The notes: generated by a model not told the origin, from the letters alone. Shown: positions 19,049-28,340, counted from the first letter of the stretch. The stretch is DNA of 64,000 nt from an uncultured Anaerobiospirillum sp. (GCA_944389615.1 CALXNA010000017.1:1-64000), one strand, 5' to 3'. Numbers and translations: made by a program.

Positions 19049-20266
19049 TTAGGCGGTCTTGAGGGCGGCGACCGTGGCTGTGATAGCGGCAAGTGCCGCG
19101 TCGATGTCTTCAGCGCTGGTAAAGCGGCCAATCGACAGGCGCAAGGAGGCGCGTGCGACCTCGTCGCTTAAGCCGATTTCGGTTAAGACGTAGCTGGGCT
19201 TGAGCTCTTTTGAGGAGCAGGCTGAGCCGCTCGAGCAGGCTACTGCGCGCAGGCTCGGCAGCAGATACTGGCCGTTGATGCCGGTGAAGCTGACCGAGAC
19301 GATGCCCGGCAGGTGTGGGGTTGAGCTCAAGTCCTCGGGGTCTAAATAGCCGTTGATGAGGGCGTTGGGAATGGCCTTGAGGCCTGTAAGCAAGCGGTCG
19401 CGCAGAGCGCTCACCTGCGCTGTCACCGTGGCGCGCTCTTTGGCGATGAGCTCAAAGGCCTTGCCCATAGCGGCGATTTGGTGCGTGGCCAAGGTGCCAC
19501 CGCGCAGTCCCTTTTCATGGCCACCGCCGACAATCAGCGGCTGAATAGGAAGCTGATCCTCACGCTTGAGATAGAGGGCACCGACGCCCTTAGGGCCGTA
19601 GATCTTCTCGGGGGTTAAGGTCACCATGCTCACTGCGCTCTGCGCCAAATTAAGATCGAGCAGGCCGTTACTCTGCGCGCAGTCGGAGTGGTAGTAAGCT
19701 CCCGCGGCGCGTGTAACTTGCGCGAGCGCCTCCATATCGTTGATGGAGCCTAAAACGCTATTGGCCTGCGAGATCGAGACTAAGCAGGTCTCAGGGGTAA
19801 GCACCGCTGCGAGCATCTCCGGCGTAACAGTGCCGTCCCGGCGCGGCTTGAGATAGGTGACGCGAAAGCCCTCGTGCTCTAATTGCTCGCAGCACTCTAA
19901 GACCGCCTTATGCTCCACCGTGGTGGTGATGAGATGCAGCTTCGGTGATCGGCCTTGCGCAAGTGCTTGCGCTTTGAGCCCCAAGCACAGGCCGCGCAGC
20001 GCGAGGTTATTGCTCTCGGTCGCGCCTGAGGTGAAGATGAGCTCGAGGGGCGAGCAGCCGACGGCGGAGGCGATGGCATCGCGCGCACTTTCGACGACCT
20101 CGGCCGCTTCCCAGCCGTAGACATGGTCTTTAGAGGCGCTATTGCCAAAGGTGCCGCTTGAACCAAGGCACGCCACCATGGCGGCGATGACCCGCTCGTC
20201 CATCGGCGTGGACGCGGCATTGTCTAAGTAAATCGGACGCTTGGGGGGAGTTTTCGGGCCTGCCAT
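19049..20266 (-). CDS. Cysteine desulfurase (IscS/NifS family)
   Basis: 405 residues. This PLP enzyme takes sulfur from cysteine for Fe-S cluster or thio-modification work. Visible: IYLDNAASTP, SGATESNN, His119 in VEHKAV (PLP stacking), DCAQ near 195, PLP-lysine Lys221 in KIYGPKG, GGGHEKGLRGGT, and the catalytic-loop Cys350 in SSGSACSS. The residues before the PLP lysine are TPE instead of the usual SGH/SAH, so the conserved His is replaced by Glu220. It lies 7 nt downstream of an ArsR-family regulator, on one transcript. No iscU, iscA or hscBA neighbours, so it is not a standard isc operon. Confidence 0.93.
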   Translation of the reverse strand: MAGPKTPPKRPIYLDNAASTPMDERVIAAMVACLGSSGTFGNSASKDHVYGWEAAEVVESARDAIASAVGCSPLELIFTSGATESNNLALRGLCLGLKAQALAQGRSPKLHLITTTVEHKAVLECCEQLEHEGFRVTYLKPRRDGTVTPEMLAAVLTPETCLVSISQANSVLGSINDMEALAQVTRAAGAYYHSDCAQSNGLLDLNLAQSAVSMVTLTPEKIYGPKGVGALYLKREDQLPIQPLIVGGGHEKGLRGGTLATHQIAAMGKAFELIAKERATVTAQVSALRDRLLTGLKAIPNALINGYLDPEDLSSTPHLPGIVSVSFTGINGQYLLPSLRAVACSSGSACSSKELKPSYVLTEIGLSDEVARASLRLSIGRFTSAEDIDAALAAITATVAALKTA

Positions 20267-20273
20267 TGCTCAC

Positions 20274-20771
20274 CTATTCGTTGATGTGCTCGATTGCGGT
20301 TTCAATCACTTGGGCGACATGGTTGTCGCACAGGGCATAGTAGTTCTTAACGCCGTCGCGCTTGACCATCACCAGCTTGCGCATGCGCAAGATCGCCAGT
20401 TGATGCGAGACTGCGGAGACCGACATGTTGACCTTCGTGGCGATATCGCCCACTGACAGCTGCCGGTACTTAAGCAGGACGCAGACGATGTTGAGGCGGC
20501 TCGGGTCAGACAAGGCCTTAAAGAAGGCCGAGAGAATCTCAACGTCATCGCTCGGCAGCAGCGCATCATCGGCGCTGCTCGGCGCCTCCGCCAAGACCTC
20601 GGCTAAGGTCTCGTCCAAGGCCTCGTCTAAGGCCTGCGGCGCTGCTAAGGCCTCTGCCTTCCGGGCCGCGTCAGGCTTATGAGCCGCGCAGCGCTTGCTG
20701 CGGCGCTGAGGCTCAGCCGGGGCGGCATCTGGTGCCAAAGCGGGCACCGCATCCTTTTTGGTTCGTGGCAT
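20274..20771 (-). CDS. ArsR/SmtB-family metal-responsive repressor
   Basis: 165 residues. Residues 1-75 are an Ala/Glu-rich extension; the winged-helix domain runs from about 80 with recognition region DIATKVNMSVSAVSHQLAIL. The C-terminus carries Asp149, His151, His162 and Glu165 with exactly the spacing of the alpha-5 zinc site of SmtB (Asp-X-His-X10-His-X2-Glu). This predicts zinc or cobalt sensing and release from DNA on metal binding. GGAGG precedes the ATG. It starts the operon with the cysteine desulfurase, and its upstream region is shared with the divergent broken gene at 20895. Control of the desulfurase by metal is an inference. Confidence 0.88.
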   Translation of the reverse strand: MPRTKKDAVPALAPDAAPAEPQRRSKRCAAHKPDAARKAEALAAPQALDEALDETLAEVLAEAPSSADDALLPSDDVEILSAFFKALSDPSRLNIVCVLLKYRQLSVGDIATKVNMSVSAVSHQLAILRMRKLVMVKRDGVKNYYALCDNHVAQVIETAIEHINE

Positions 20772-20894
20772 ATCAACCTCCAGCGCATCGGACTTCTTGG
20801 GGAAAATCGCTGTATTTTACCGCAACGAGCTGCACTGCGCTCAGCTGAGAACAGCCGCCGCTATCGCCAAATCACACGCAGTTGCCTTACAGTG

Positions 20895-22478
20895 ATGCTC
20901 TTAGGCGCTGCCTTGCTCTTAGGCGCTGCCTTGCTCTTCTACAGCACCAGCCCATATGTAACGACCGAAGGTGGCTTCAAGTTCATCTTCAACGGCATTC
21001 TGCCTTACAACACACCGAACCACGACCTCTTGGTGCGGTTGCCGCAGACGCCCGAGCAGTACGAGATGAACGACGAGTACATCCAGATGCTCGCCGCCTA
21101 CACCAGTGGCCAGTTAAGCATCCCGTATCCGGCCGATCCACGCCTTGCGCAGGTGACCAATGTCTACGACAACTCTGAACTCTTTGCCAAGAACATCCCG
21201 TTTCTGTGGGATCATGCCTATCACGACGGCAAGTACTACGTTTACTTCGGCGTGGCGCCGCTTGTCATCATCTACTACCCGATCTACCTCATAACGGGCT
21301 AGGCGCCCTGCGCCGCCTTGGCCGCCTTCATCGCCACGGTTTACGCGCTCTTAGGCCTGTACTTTGGCGTTACGCGCCTGATGCGCACCTTGCTGCCCAC
21401 GGTCAACCCGCTCTTACTGGGCTTGAGCCTCATCACCATGGCGCTGGGCAGCGGCATCTACATGATGCAAGGCATGATGGTCTTCTACATCTTGCCGTAT
21501 CTCTTGGGCTTTGCCGCCTTGGGCGTAACCTTTGGTACCGTCACCAGCTTATCCACCTTGGTGCGCCTGAGTAAGAGCCGCCAGCGCGTGGAGCGCAGGG
21601 CGCTACGCAAATGGCGCTGGGGCGTCTCCGCCGAGCTGGTCGTGCTGGGCCTCTCGGTCGTCGCCATGGTCACGGCGCGCACGCTTAACCTGTGCTATCA
21701 GTTGCTGCTCTTAATCCCAGCTTGCTGGTGGTTTATACGCACGCAGCTACCGCTTGCGACCAAGCTCAGGGCCGCGTCCTGTGTTGGCATCCCAGTGCTG
21801 CTCGGCGCCATCGCGGTGATGTGGTACAACTACGCGCGCTTTGGCTCGGTCTTAGAGTTTGGGCAGTTTGCGCAGCTGACGCTCAACTTCGAGCTCTTCT
21901 TTAGCGTGCTCTACCACTACTTCTTTGAGAACTTCAACCTCAGCGCCAACTTCCCGTACGTCATGCCGGTCTTCGCGCCTGATCTCAGTTTGGGCAATGG
22001 CACCGCGGTCGCCGAGCGTGCCGGTTTGCTCTTTTTCCCTTTCTTTTGGGCCTTACCGCTACTGTGGCTGCGCTACCGCGCGGCCTGCCGTAGCGCTGAG
22101 GGGCAAGTACCAAGCAGCCGTGGAAACTGGCAGCGCCAAGTGCTGCGCGGCTTGCTCTTGATGGCCGCGGCGGTACCGCTGCTGATGATTGCCGTGGGCA
22201 TCAATGCAGGTTTCAACATGCGCTACCTGTGCGATGCCACTATGGTCTGGGCGCCGCTCACGGCCCTTGCCTGCGCGCAGCTCGATTGTCGCGACGCAGT
22301 CGGCTCTGACGAGGCTCCGCACCGCGCTTTCATCTACTGGGGCGTGGTCGCCGCGTGCCTATTTACCTGCGCCACCATGTTCTTTATCACCTTCAGTGCC
22401 AGTCCGCACTTGGAAGCGATTAACCCGGAGCTGATGGTGGGGCTCAAGCGCTTCTTTGACCCGCTCAGCTTCACGTAG
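20895..22478 (+). pseudogene. Multi-pass membrane glycosyltransferase-like gene broken by in-frame TAG
   Basis: One reading frame runs from the ATG at 20895 to 22478 but is cut by TAG at 21300-21302; coding character and frame continue unchanged on both sides. The N-terminal part has one membrane helix and a ~110-residue external loop (YVTTEGGFKF, DHAYHDGKYYVYFG). The second part has at least eight hydrophobic segments. The layout (first helix, large loop, many helices, late RYLCDATMVW) resembles membrane glycosyltransferases of the GT-C kind; no precise family was recognised. If the TAG came from CAG or TGG by one change, it is a recent loss. No ribosome site is evident at the ATG and the real start may be missing. 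It starts 123 bp from the divergent arsR gene. Confidence 0.7.
20898..20933 (+). repeat. 18-bp tandem duplication in a signal-like helix
   Basis: The 18-bp unit CTCTTAGGCGCTGCCTTG occurs twice in a row and begins a third time. It encodes a repeated LLGAAL in the first membrane helix of the broken gene. In-frame replication slippage is the simplest origin. Confidence 0.8.
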
Positions 22479-22783
22479 TGCAGGCTGCCGCCAGCACGCT
22501 CAACAAGTGCCAGCACGGGCCGAGGCACAACAACGGGCACAGGCCCAAGCACGTGCCGCGGCACTGGCGCAAGCTGAGGCGCAAGCACAAGCTGAGGCGC
22601 AAGCGCGGGCCTTTGAGGAGGCGCGTACCTTGGCGCAAATCAAGGCAATGATGAGGTTAAGGGGTAAGCGCAGAGGAAAGGGGATGCGCTGAGATCTGGC
22701 CGTGGGGCAAGTGATGGTGGGAATGTTTGGTGGAAAGGCGCTGCGGGCAGGGCCCGCAGCGCGAAGAGAAGGGGAGAGGGCCG
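22479..22783 (+). other. Spacer with a Gln/Ala-rich open frame
   Basis: After the broken membrane gene, a frame offset from it (22456-22692) encodes about 60 residues rich in Ala, Gln and Arg (AEAQAQAEAQARAFEEA) ending in KRRGKGMR, the composition seen in many N- or C-terminal extensions in this genome. It may be the original C-terminal tail lost by frameshift, or chance. No ribosome site was seen. The rest of the spacer shows nothing further. Confidence 0.35.
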
Positions 22784-24349
22784 TTACTCGACGGTCTTCT
22801 CGACGTCCTTAAAGAACATCAGGCCGATTGGGTGCACGGCGGCGCCCTTGATGTTTGGACGGTAGGCTAAGAGGTTTTGGGCGTGAGCCAGTGGGAAGAT
22901 ACCGACATCTTCGGCTAAGACGCGCTCGGCCTCCTCGTAGACCTTGGTGCGCTCAGCGCCGTCCTTGAGGTGGACGCCTTGATCGATTAAGGCGATGAAC
23001 TTCTCGTTTTGCCACAGGCCTTGGTTGATGTTGGCATCAGGGCGGGCAAAGATGTTGAGGAAGTTGTCAGGATCGCCGTTGTCACCGTTCCAGCCGATGA
23101 AGCTTAAGTCCCACGACTCGGTCATGAGGCGGCTCTTGAAGGTGGCCCAGTCATAGACGGCAATGCTGGCCTCAACGCCGACTTCCTTTAAGTAGGCTTG
23201 GACGGCCTCAGATAAGACCTGACCGCCGACCGTGTTGGAGTAGCTGGCGTTGGAGTTGGCGATGATCTTAACGTGGGTGACGCCCTTCTCGGCTAAGGTC
23301 TTCTTGGCAGCCTCTGGGTCGTAGGTGACCGTTGGGGTGTCCTCGCTGTAGCCCGGGACAAAGCTTGGCATGTAGGTCTTAGCGTAGGTCGAGAAGCCCT
23401 TGTAGAGCGACTTGACCAGCTCTGGGGCATTGATAGCCTGAGCTAAGGCGCGACGGATGGCAGGATCCTTGGTTTGCTCTTGCTCGCGGGTGTTAAAGAG
23501 CATGTAGAGGGTGTTATTGCCTTCAGCGTTGAAGATTTGGTTGCCCGCTGCGGTGATCTGCGGGGCGACGTTGGCGTCGATGCCGGTGATGATGTCGACC
23601 TCACCGTTGTTTAAGGCGACCACGCGGGCGCCATTCTCCTTCATCAGGCGGAAGATGACGTTTTGTACCTTCGGCTTCTCACCCCAGTAGTCTTCAAAGG
23701 AGGTGAGGATGACCTGCTGGCCGCGATCCCAAGCAACTAAACGGTATGGACCGGTGCCGACTGGGTTGGTCATCAGATTGTTGTTGTTGGCCTTGAGCGC
23801 AGTGGGCGAGGCAATCGGGGCGGCATAGAGCATCGCCATATTGCGCAAGAATGGGGTCGAGCTCTGCTTTAAGGTGATCTTGACCGTGTACTGGTCTAAG
23901 ACGTCGACCTTGGCGACATCGCCGTAGACTAACTCGGCATAGGCCATGCGGGCGGTGCGGTTCTCAGGCATCTGGCGCTCGATGTTGAACTTGACCGCCT
24001 CGGCGTCAAATGGGGTGCCGTCGTGGAACTTAACGCCCTGACGTAACTTGAAGGTGTACTCAAGGCCATCCTCGGAGATCGTCCAGCTCTCAGCTAAGCC
24101 CGGCTCCACCTCCATCGAACCTGGCTTGAAAGCCAGAAGCGACTCGTAGATGTTGCTGATGACGTCACCGGAGTAGTTGTCATCGACCATGGCTGGGTCA
24201 AGACCTACTGGCTCGGTGGATACAGCGACAAAGAGATTGTCCTGGGGCTTACGCGAGAGGGCAGCTTGGGCGGCCGTGCTCATCAGGCTGGCACCGATGA
24301 CAGCAGCGCAGGCCAAGGCTAAGACCGACTTCTTGGAAAGGAACTTCAT
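22784..24349 (-). CDS. ABC-transporter peptide/glutathione-type substrate-binding protein
   Basis: 521 residues from MKFLSKKSVLALACAAVIGASL, a clear signal peptide with cleavage near AQA-AL; an upstream frame extension is not needed. It is a periplasmic family-5 solute-binding protein (DppA/OppA/GsiB class). Visible: SISEPVGLDPA-like opening (STEPVGLDPAMV), YESLLAF, PGLAESWTISEDGLEYTFKLRQGVKFHDGTPFDAEAVKFNIER (family signature region, near 90-135) and VGTGPYRLV. Unlike most, it has no permease or ATPase genes beside it, so it must share components encoded elsewhere. The precise substrate cannot be read; closest by pattern are GsiB/dipeptide binders. Confidence 0.93.
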   Translation of the reverse strand: MKFLSKKSVLALACAAVIGASLMSTAAQAALSRKPQDNLFVAVSTEPVGLDPAMVDDNYSGDVISNIYESLLAFKPGSMEVEPGLAESWTISEDGLEYTFKLRQGVKFHDGTPFDAEAVKFNIERQMPENRTARMAYAELVYGDVAKVDVLDQYTVKITLKQSSTPFLRNMAMLYAAPIASPTALKANNNNLMTNPVGTGPYRLVAWDRGQQVILTSFEDYWGEKPKVQNVIFRLMKENGARVVALNNGEVDIITGIDANVAPQITAAGNQIFNAEGNNTLYMLFNTREQEQTKDPAIRRALAQAINAPELVKSLYKGFSTYAKTYMPSFVPGYSEDTPTVTYDPEAAKKTLAEKGVTHVKIIANSNASYSNTVGGQVLSEAVQAYLKEVGVEASIAVYDWATFKSRLMTESWDLSFIGWNGDNGDPDNFLNIFARPDANINQGLWQNEKFIALIDQGVHLKDGAERTKVYEEAERVLAEDVGIFPLAHAQNLLAYRPNIKGAAVHPIGLMFFKDVEKTVE

Positions 24350-24428
24350 AGTAAAACGCAATAAGTAGAGGTAAGCGGAAGGATGCGGTGCCGTCGCTGC
24401 CAAGGCAGGGCAGCATCGTAATCGGCGC

Positions 24429-24437
24429 ATTATAGCA
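24429..24437 (-). promoter_or_regulatory. Extended -10 promoter of the solute-binding protein gene
   Basis: TGCTATAAT on the minus strand is a perfect extended -10 element, followed by the GCGCC discriminator, about 80 nt upstream of the signal-peptide start. No -35 match is evident, which is usual for this class. Confidence 0.6.
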
Positions 24438-24559
24438 CCGCACTGGTGCGCCCTCAGGCGCCGTGAACCGTCTGCTCCGGCCCCTCTGGGAACTTAGCTC
24501 CCCCTTCCCGACCATGCTGACACCTCGGTCGCTTGGGAAATTGAGACCATGGTTTTTTA

Positions 24560-24587
24560 TTAAAATTTGTGATCTTTCCTGTATAAT
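24560..24587 (+). promoter_or_regulatory. Promoter of the RNA helicase gene with long leader
   Basis: TTAAAA (24560-24565), 16 nt, then perfect TATAAT (24582-24587), in a locally AT-rich tract with a T-run just upstream. The predicted start near 24594 leaves about 275 nt of untranslated leader before the helicase ATG. E. coli csdA and other cold-shock genes also have long leaders. No clear gene lies in the leader. Confidence 0.6.
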
Positions 24588-24869
24588 TTCGTTTTGGTGT
24601 CGGTGGCCGCGCCACGACGCGAACAGAGTTGAAGCTCAGGGCATGGGCCAGAGGGCCTTTTGGGAGTTCGCGTGACACTTTAGGCAGCGCTTGGTGGGAT
24701 CGGACTGTGGGATCCATGAGGAGCAAGCGCTACGGAAATCCGCTTGCACCAAGCGCCACGCATCGCCCTTCCACCTGCGCCTGAAAGCGCCTGTCATGGC
24801 CGTAGTAAGAGTGACTTACTGCGCTCGGTGGTGTTGTGTGCGTCAAGCAAGCAACTGTTAGGAATTGCT

Positions 24870-27260
24870 ATGTCGCAACAAGATTACGATGCCGTCATTG
24901 ATGCGCTGTTAGAAGCCGACGCCCAGAAGTTTGGCGCTGAGGCCGCCCCTCAGCCTGCCGCGGACGAGGCCGCAGCAGCCGCACCGACCCCGGACGCCAC
25001 CAGCTCCGAGTCAACTCCAGACGAAATGCTGGCCGATTTGGGTGCGGCTGAGGAAGCAGTTGATAGCGCTGCTGAGGCTGTTGATAGCGCTGCTGAAGCG
25101 GGCGAGCAGGCTGAGGCTGCTGAGAGCGAGGCGCAGCCGGGCTTTGCCGCCTTGGGGCTGGCTCCGGAGGTCATGGAAGCCATTGTCCATGAGGGCTTTG
25201 AGCAGCCGACGCCGATTCAAGCGCGCGCCATTCCGGTCGTGCTCTCGGGCCGCGATATGATTGGTCAGGCCCAGACTGGTACGGGCAAGACCGCGGCCTT
25301 TGCCTTGCCGATTTTGTCGCGCTTGGTGTCGGAGCATAAGCGCACCAAGTACGACCGCCGCGAACGTATGATCTTCGCGCTGGTGCTCGAGCCGACGCGC
25401 GAGCTGGCGCTGCAAGTGGCCGAGTCCTTTTCGCGCTTTGCCCACTTCATCGAAGACTTCCGTGTCGTGCCGATCTATGGCGGTGCCTCCTATGAGGCGC
25501 AGCTTAAGAGCTTAAAGCGCGGCGTGCAGGTAGTAGTGGCTACGCCGGGCCGCCTGATGGATCTGATGGAGCGCGGGCGCCTTGATTTCAGCGCAGTCGA
25601 GCACGTCGTGATCGACGAGGCCGATGAGATGCTGCGCATGGGCTTTATCGATGATGTCGATTGGATCTTAGAGCGCGTCACCTCCGAGCATCAGACCGCC
25701 TTGTTCTCGGCGACCATGCCACCCGTGATCCGGCGCATTGCCACGGCCCACTTGGTCGATCCGATCGAAGTGCGCATTGAGTCGCGCACCACGACCGCGA
25801 CTACGGTGCGCCAGCGCTATTGGGTCGCGACCGGCGCCCATAAGATCGATGCCATGACCCGCATGCTCGAGGTCGAGCCGTATGAGGCGGTCTTGGTCTT
25901 CGTGCGCACTAAGACCGATGCCGAAGAAGTGGCCAACAAGCTCGCCGCGCGCGGTTTTGCCTGCGCCGCCTTGCATGGCGACATCCCGCAGCGCCAGCGC
26001 GAGCACCTCGTCAACCGCTTAAAGCAAGGCACGCTCGACATCTTGATTGCCACTGACGTCGCCGCCCGTGGCCTTGATGTTGACCGCATCACCCACGTCT
26101 TCAACTACGACATCCCATACGATGCCGAGTCCTACGTGCACCGCATTGGCCGTACCGGCCGCGCCGGGCGCACCGGTGAGGCGATCTTATTTGTCTCGCC
26201 GCGCGAGCGTCGCGCTTTGCGCCAGATCGAGCGCGTCACCAAGCAGCGCATCGAGCCAATGTCGATGCCATCCATTGCTGACGTCAACAAGCGCCGACTT
26301 GAGAACTTCCGCAATCAGATCTTAGACACCATCGAGAACTCCGACTTAGAGCCATACGTCGAGGTGATCGAAGAGATGCTGACCGATGACAGCATCGAGC
26401 CGGAGATCCTGTGCGCTGCCTTGGCTAAGATGGCCCAGCGCGATGGCGACCTGCTCTTAGATGAGAGCGAGCCCGAGCCTGCCTTCCGCAGCTTCGATGA
26501 CAAGCCTAAGAGCAATTTTGACGGACGCGAGCGCCGCCGCGCAGGCCCATCGGCCGAGCCGCAGCCGCTTAAGGACTTCCCAGACCTCAAGATGGTGCGC
26601 TATCGCTTAGCAGTCGGCCGCCGCGATGTGGTCAAGCCAGGCCAAATCGTTGGTGCTATCGCCAATGAGGGCAACCTCGACAGCAAGTACATCGGCGACA
26701 TCTCGATCTTCGACACCTTCTCGATTGTCGACCTGCCTGAGGGTATGCCGCGCGAAACCATGAATGTGTTGGCCCGCGCCCGCGTCAATGGCCGCGCCTT
26801 AGAGCTGCGCGAGTACAGCGCCGAGCCGCCGCACAAGCGAGAGCATGACCACGATGGTTCACGCCACGATGGCCCACATCATGATGGGCCACGTCCTGGC
26901 CCACACCATGAGCACGGCCCACACCACGACGGTCCGCGTCATGAGCGCGGCCCGCGTCCGGAGCATGGTGAGCGCAGCCCGCGTCCGGAGCATGGTGAGC
27001 GCGGCCCACGCGAGCGCAAGTGGGAGCTGGCGCCGGAGCTGCGCAAGGGGCCGGGCCGTCCGCGCGACTTAGCTGCCTTTGGCTTTGATGAGCCGATCTT
27101 TGTCGATGACACCATCGACTTTGAGGAGCGCTCACGTGGCCGCAAGGGCAAGAAGGGCCCGCGCCCACGCTTTGACTTGGATGCCCGTGGCCGCAAGGGC
27201 CCAAAGGGCTTTAAGGGCGGCAAGGCCGGGCGCCATCACTTCGGCTCCCGCGGCTTCTAA
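24870..27260 (+). CDS. deaD: DEAD-box ATP-dependent RNA helicase (DeaD/CsdA type)
   Basis: 796 residues from the ATG at 24870 (TTAGGA 6 nt upstream). It unwinds RNA in ribosome assembly and RNA decay, chiefly in the cold. After ~85 acidic Ala/Glu-rich residues come all helicase motifs: Q (FEQPTPIQ), I (AQTGTGKT near 133), Ia (PTRELALQ), Ib (TPGRL), II (DEAD near 250), III (SAT), V (ATDVAARGLDV) and VI (HRIGRTGRAGRTG). A DbpA-like RNA-binding domain (RYRLAVGRRDVVKPGQIVGAI, near 575-650) identifies the CsdA branch. The tail holds a His/Gly/Pro/Arg repeat region (about 657-715) and a basic end. The histidine repeats are unusual for the family. It is followed by a terminator. Confidence 0.96.
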   Translation: MSQQDYDAVIDALLEADAQKFGAEAAPQPAADEAAAAAPTPDATSSESTPDEMLADLGAAEEAVDSAAEAVDSAAEAGEQAEAAESEAQPGFAALGLAPEVMEAIVHEGFEQPTPIQARAIPVVLSGRDMIGQAQTGTGKTAAFALPILSRLVSEHKRTKYDRRERMIFALVLEPTRELALQVAESFSRFAHFIEDFRVVPIYGGASYEAQLKSLKRGVQVVVATPGRLMDLMERGRLDFSAVEHVVIDEADEMLRMGFIDDVDWILERVTSEHQTALFSATMPPVIRRIATAHLVDPIEVRIESRTTTATTVRQRYWVATGAHKIDAMTRMLEVEPYEAVLVFVRTKTDAEEVANKLAARGFACAALHGDIPQRQREHLVNRLKQGTLDILIATDVAARGLDVDRITHVFNYDIPYDAESYVHRIGRTGRAGRTGEAILFVSPRERRALRQIERVTKQRIEPMSMPSIADVNKRRLENFRNQILDTIENSDLEPYVEVIEEMLTDDSIEPEILCAALAKMAQRDGDLLLDESEPEPAFRSFDDKPKSNFDGRERRRAGPSAEPQPLKDFPDLKMVRYRLAVGRRDVVKPGQIVGAIANEGNLDSKYIGDISIFDTFSIVDLPEGMPRETMNVLARARVNGRALELREYSAEPPHKREHDHDGSRHDGPHHDGPRPGPHHEHGPHHDGPRHERGPRPEHGERSPRPEHGERGPRERKWELAPELRKGPGRPRDLAAFGFDEPIFVDDTIDFEERSRGRKGKKGPRPRFDLDARGRKGPKGFKGGKAGRHHFGSRGF

Positions 27261-27279
27261 CGCCTCGTAATCTGAGCTT

Positions 27280-27313
27280 AAGGCCCGGCGTTGCGTGCGA
27301 TGCTGGGCCTTTT
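27280..27313 (+). terminator. Rho-independent terminator of deaD
   Basis: Stem AAGGCCCGGC (27280-27289) pairs with GCTGGGCCTT (27302-27311) with one G-T pair, loop 12 nt, running into TTTTC. It begins 19 nt after the stop codon. Confidence 0.85.
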
Positions 27314-27369
27314 CGTCGGTATTTTGGCGATATTGGTCACATTTGTGGCGAATTTTCGGGCCAAATTAC

Positions 27370-27398
27370 GTTACAGCACGGCGCTAAGACCGCATAAT
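27370..27398 (+). promoter_or_regulatory. Candidate promoter of the DUF4253 gene
   Basis: GTTACA (27370-27375), 17 nt, CATAAT (27393-27398), about 75 nt upstream of the ATG at 27475. Confidence 0.45.
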
Positions 27399-27474
27399 TA
27401 GAGACAAAGGCGCGCGCACGGCGCTGTGGCGCAGGCGCACTTTCTTGCTTTGTGTGGTGGTTTTAGGAGGCGCT

Positions 27475-28260
27475 ATGTCTGATCAAGTTACATCACTGGT
27501 TAGTGCCATTACTAAGTTCTTGGGGTGCCCATGCACCTACTTCGCGCCCATGGTCGATGATGAGCCGCTGATGGAGGCCTATCGCCAAGCCCTAGAGGAG
27601 AGCGCTGAGCTTAAGACCTTTGTCCCAGTGATAATCGTGCCTTCTGATACCCTGCTTGACACCTTGGTCATGAACTCCGATGAAACCGCCAATGGCGATG
27701 ACATCCCCGAGAAGTATGACGTCGAAGAGGTGGCGCGTTCCCGCTCTGACCTCTTAGTTGCCGACTCAACGCAGGGCGCGGCCGCATTAAGCGAGCTGGT
27801 GTCGATCGCCCAAGACGTACTCGAAGACCCGGAGCTCTTTGAGCGCATGATCAACGAGGAAGGCGGCACGGTCGAGAGCCATCATCAATTCCTCTCATAC
27901 TGGGACTATGACACCGGCATGACCGAGCATGTCATCTTGGCCAAGATCCCGGTCGAGCATCCTTACAACGTCTTTGCTTACCTGCCGATGGGCGGCTGGA
28001 ACGCCTGCCCGAGCAATAGTGCCTTGATCGCCATTTCGCGCCTGTGGTACGAGCGCTACGGGGCGATTCCGGCGGTCATCAGCAAGGACACGGTCGAGTA
28101 CTTGGTCGATGAGCCGGTGCCCGAGAGCGAGTGCAAGGATCTGGCGATCAAGCAATATGCCTTCTGCCCATCCCTGATTGAGGAGAGCGATGGCATCACT
28201 ATCTCATCGCACGCCGAGGGCCTCAAGACCTCTAACGTTTGGTACTTTTGGTGGGATTAG
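27475..28260 (+). CDS. DUF4253-domain protein
   Basis: 261 residues from the ATG at 27475 (AGGAGG 4 nt upstream); an earlier TTG gives an unsupported extension. The C-terminal half carries the DUF4253 pattern: WDYDTGMTEHVILAKIP, VFAYLPMGGWNACPS, WYERYGAIPAVISKDTVEY and the end VWYFWWD. DUF4253 has no firm biochemical role; related proteins are often immunity or SUKH-associated, but nothing toxin-like is next to this gene. No signal or membrane segment, so it is cytoplasmic. A U-less GC hairpin follows at 28297. Confidence 0.88.
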   Translation: MSDQVTSLVSAITKFLGCPCTYFAPMVDDEPLMEAYRQALEESAELKTFVPVIIVPSDTLLDTLVMNSDETANGDDIPEKYDVEEVARSRSDLLVADSTQGAAALSELVSIAQDVLEDPELFERMINEEGGTVESHHQFLSYWDYDTGMTEHVILAKIPVEHPYNVFAYLPMGGWNACPSNSALIAISRLWYERYGAIPAVISKDTVEYLVDEPVPESECKDLAIKQYAFCPSLIEESDGITISSHAEGLKTSNVWYFWWD

Positions 28261-28296
28261 CGGCCTCACGGCCGCTGCCGCCGCGCCTTGCGGCTG

Positions 28297-28315
28297 CGCG
28301 CCCGCTACGGGCGCG
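28297..28315 (+). terminator. GC-rich hairpin without U-tract after the DUF4253 gene
   Basis: Perfect stem CGCGCCCG/CGGGCGCG with loop CTA, 36 nt after the stop codon. It is nearly the same design as the hairpin at 4807-4825. No T-run follows. It lies between converging genes. Confidence 0.4.
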
Positions 28316-28340
28316 GACAGAGCTAAGCGCGCCTGCGCGC

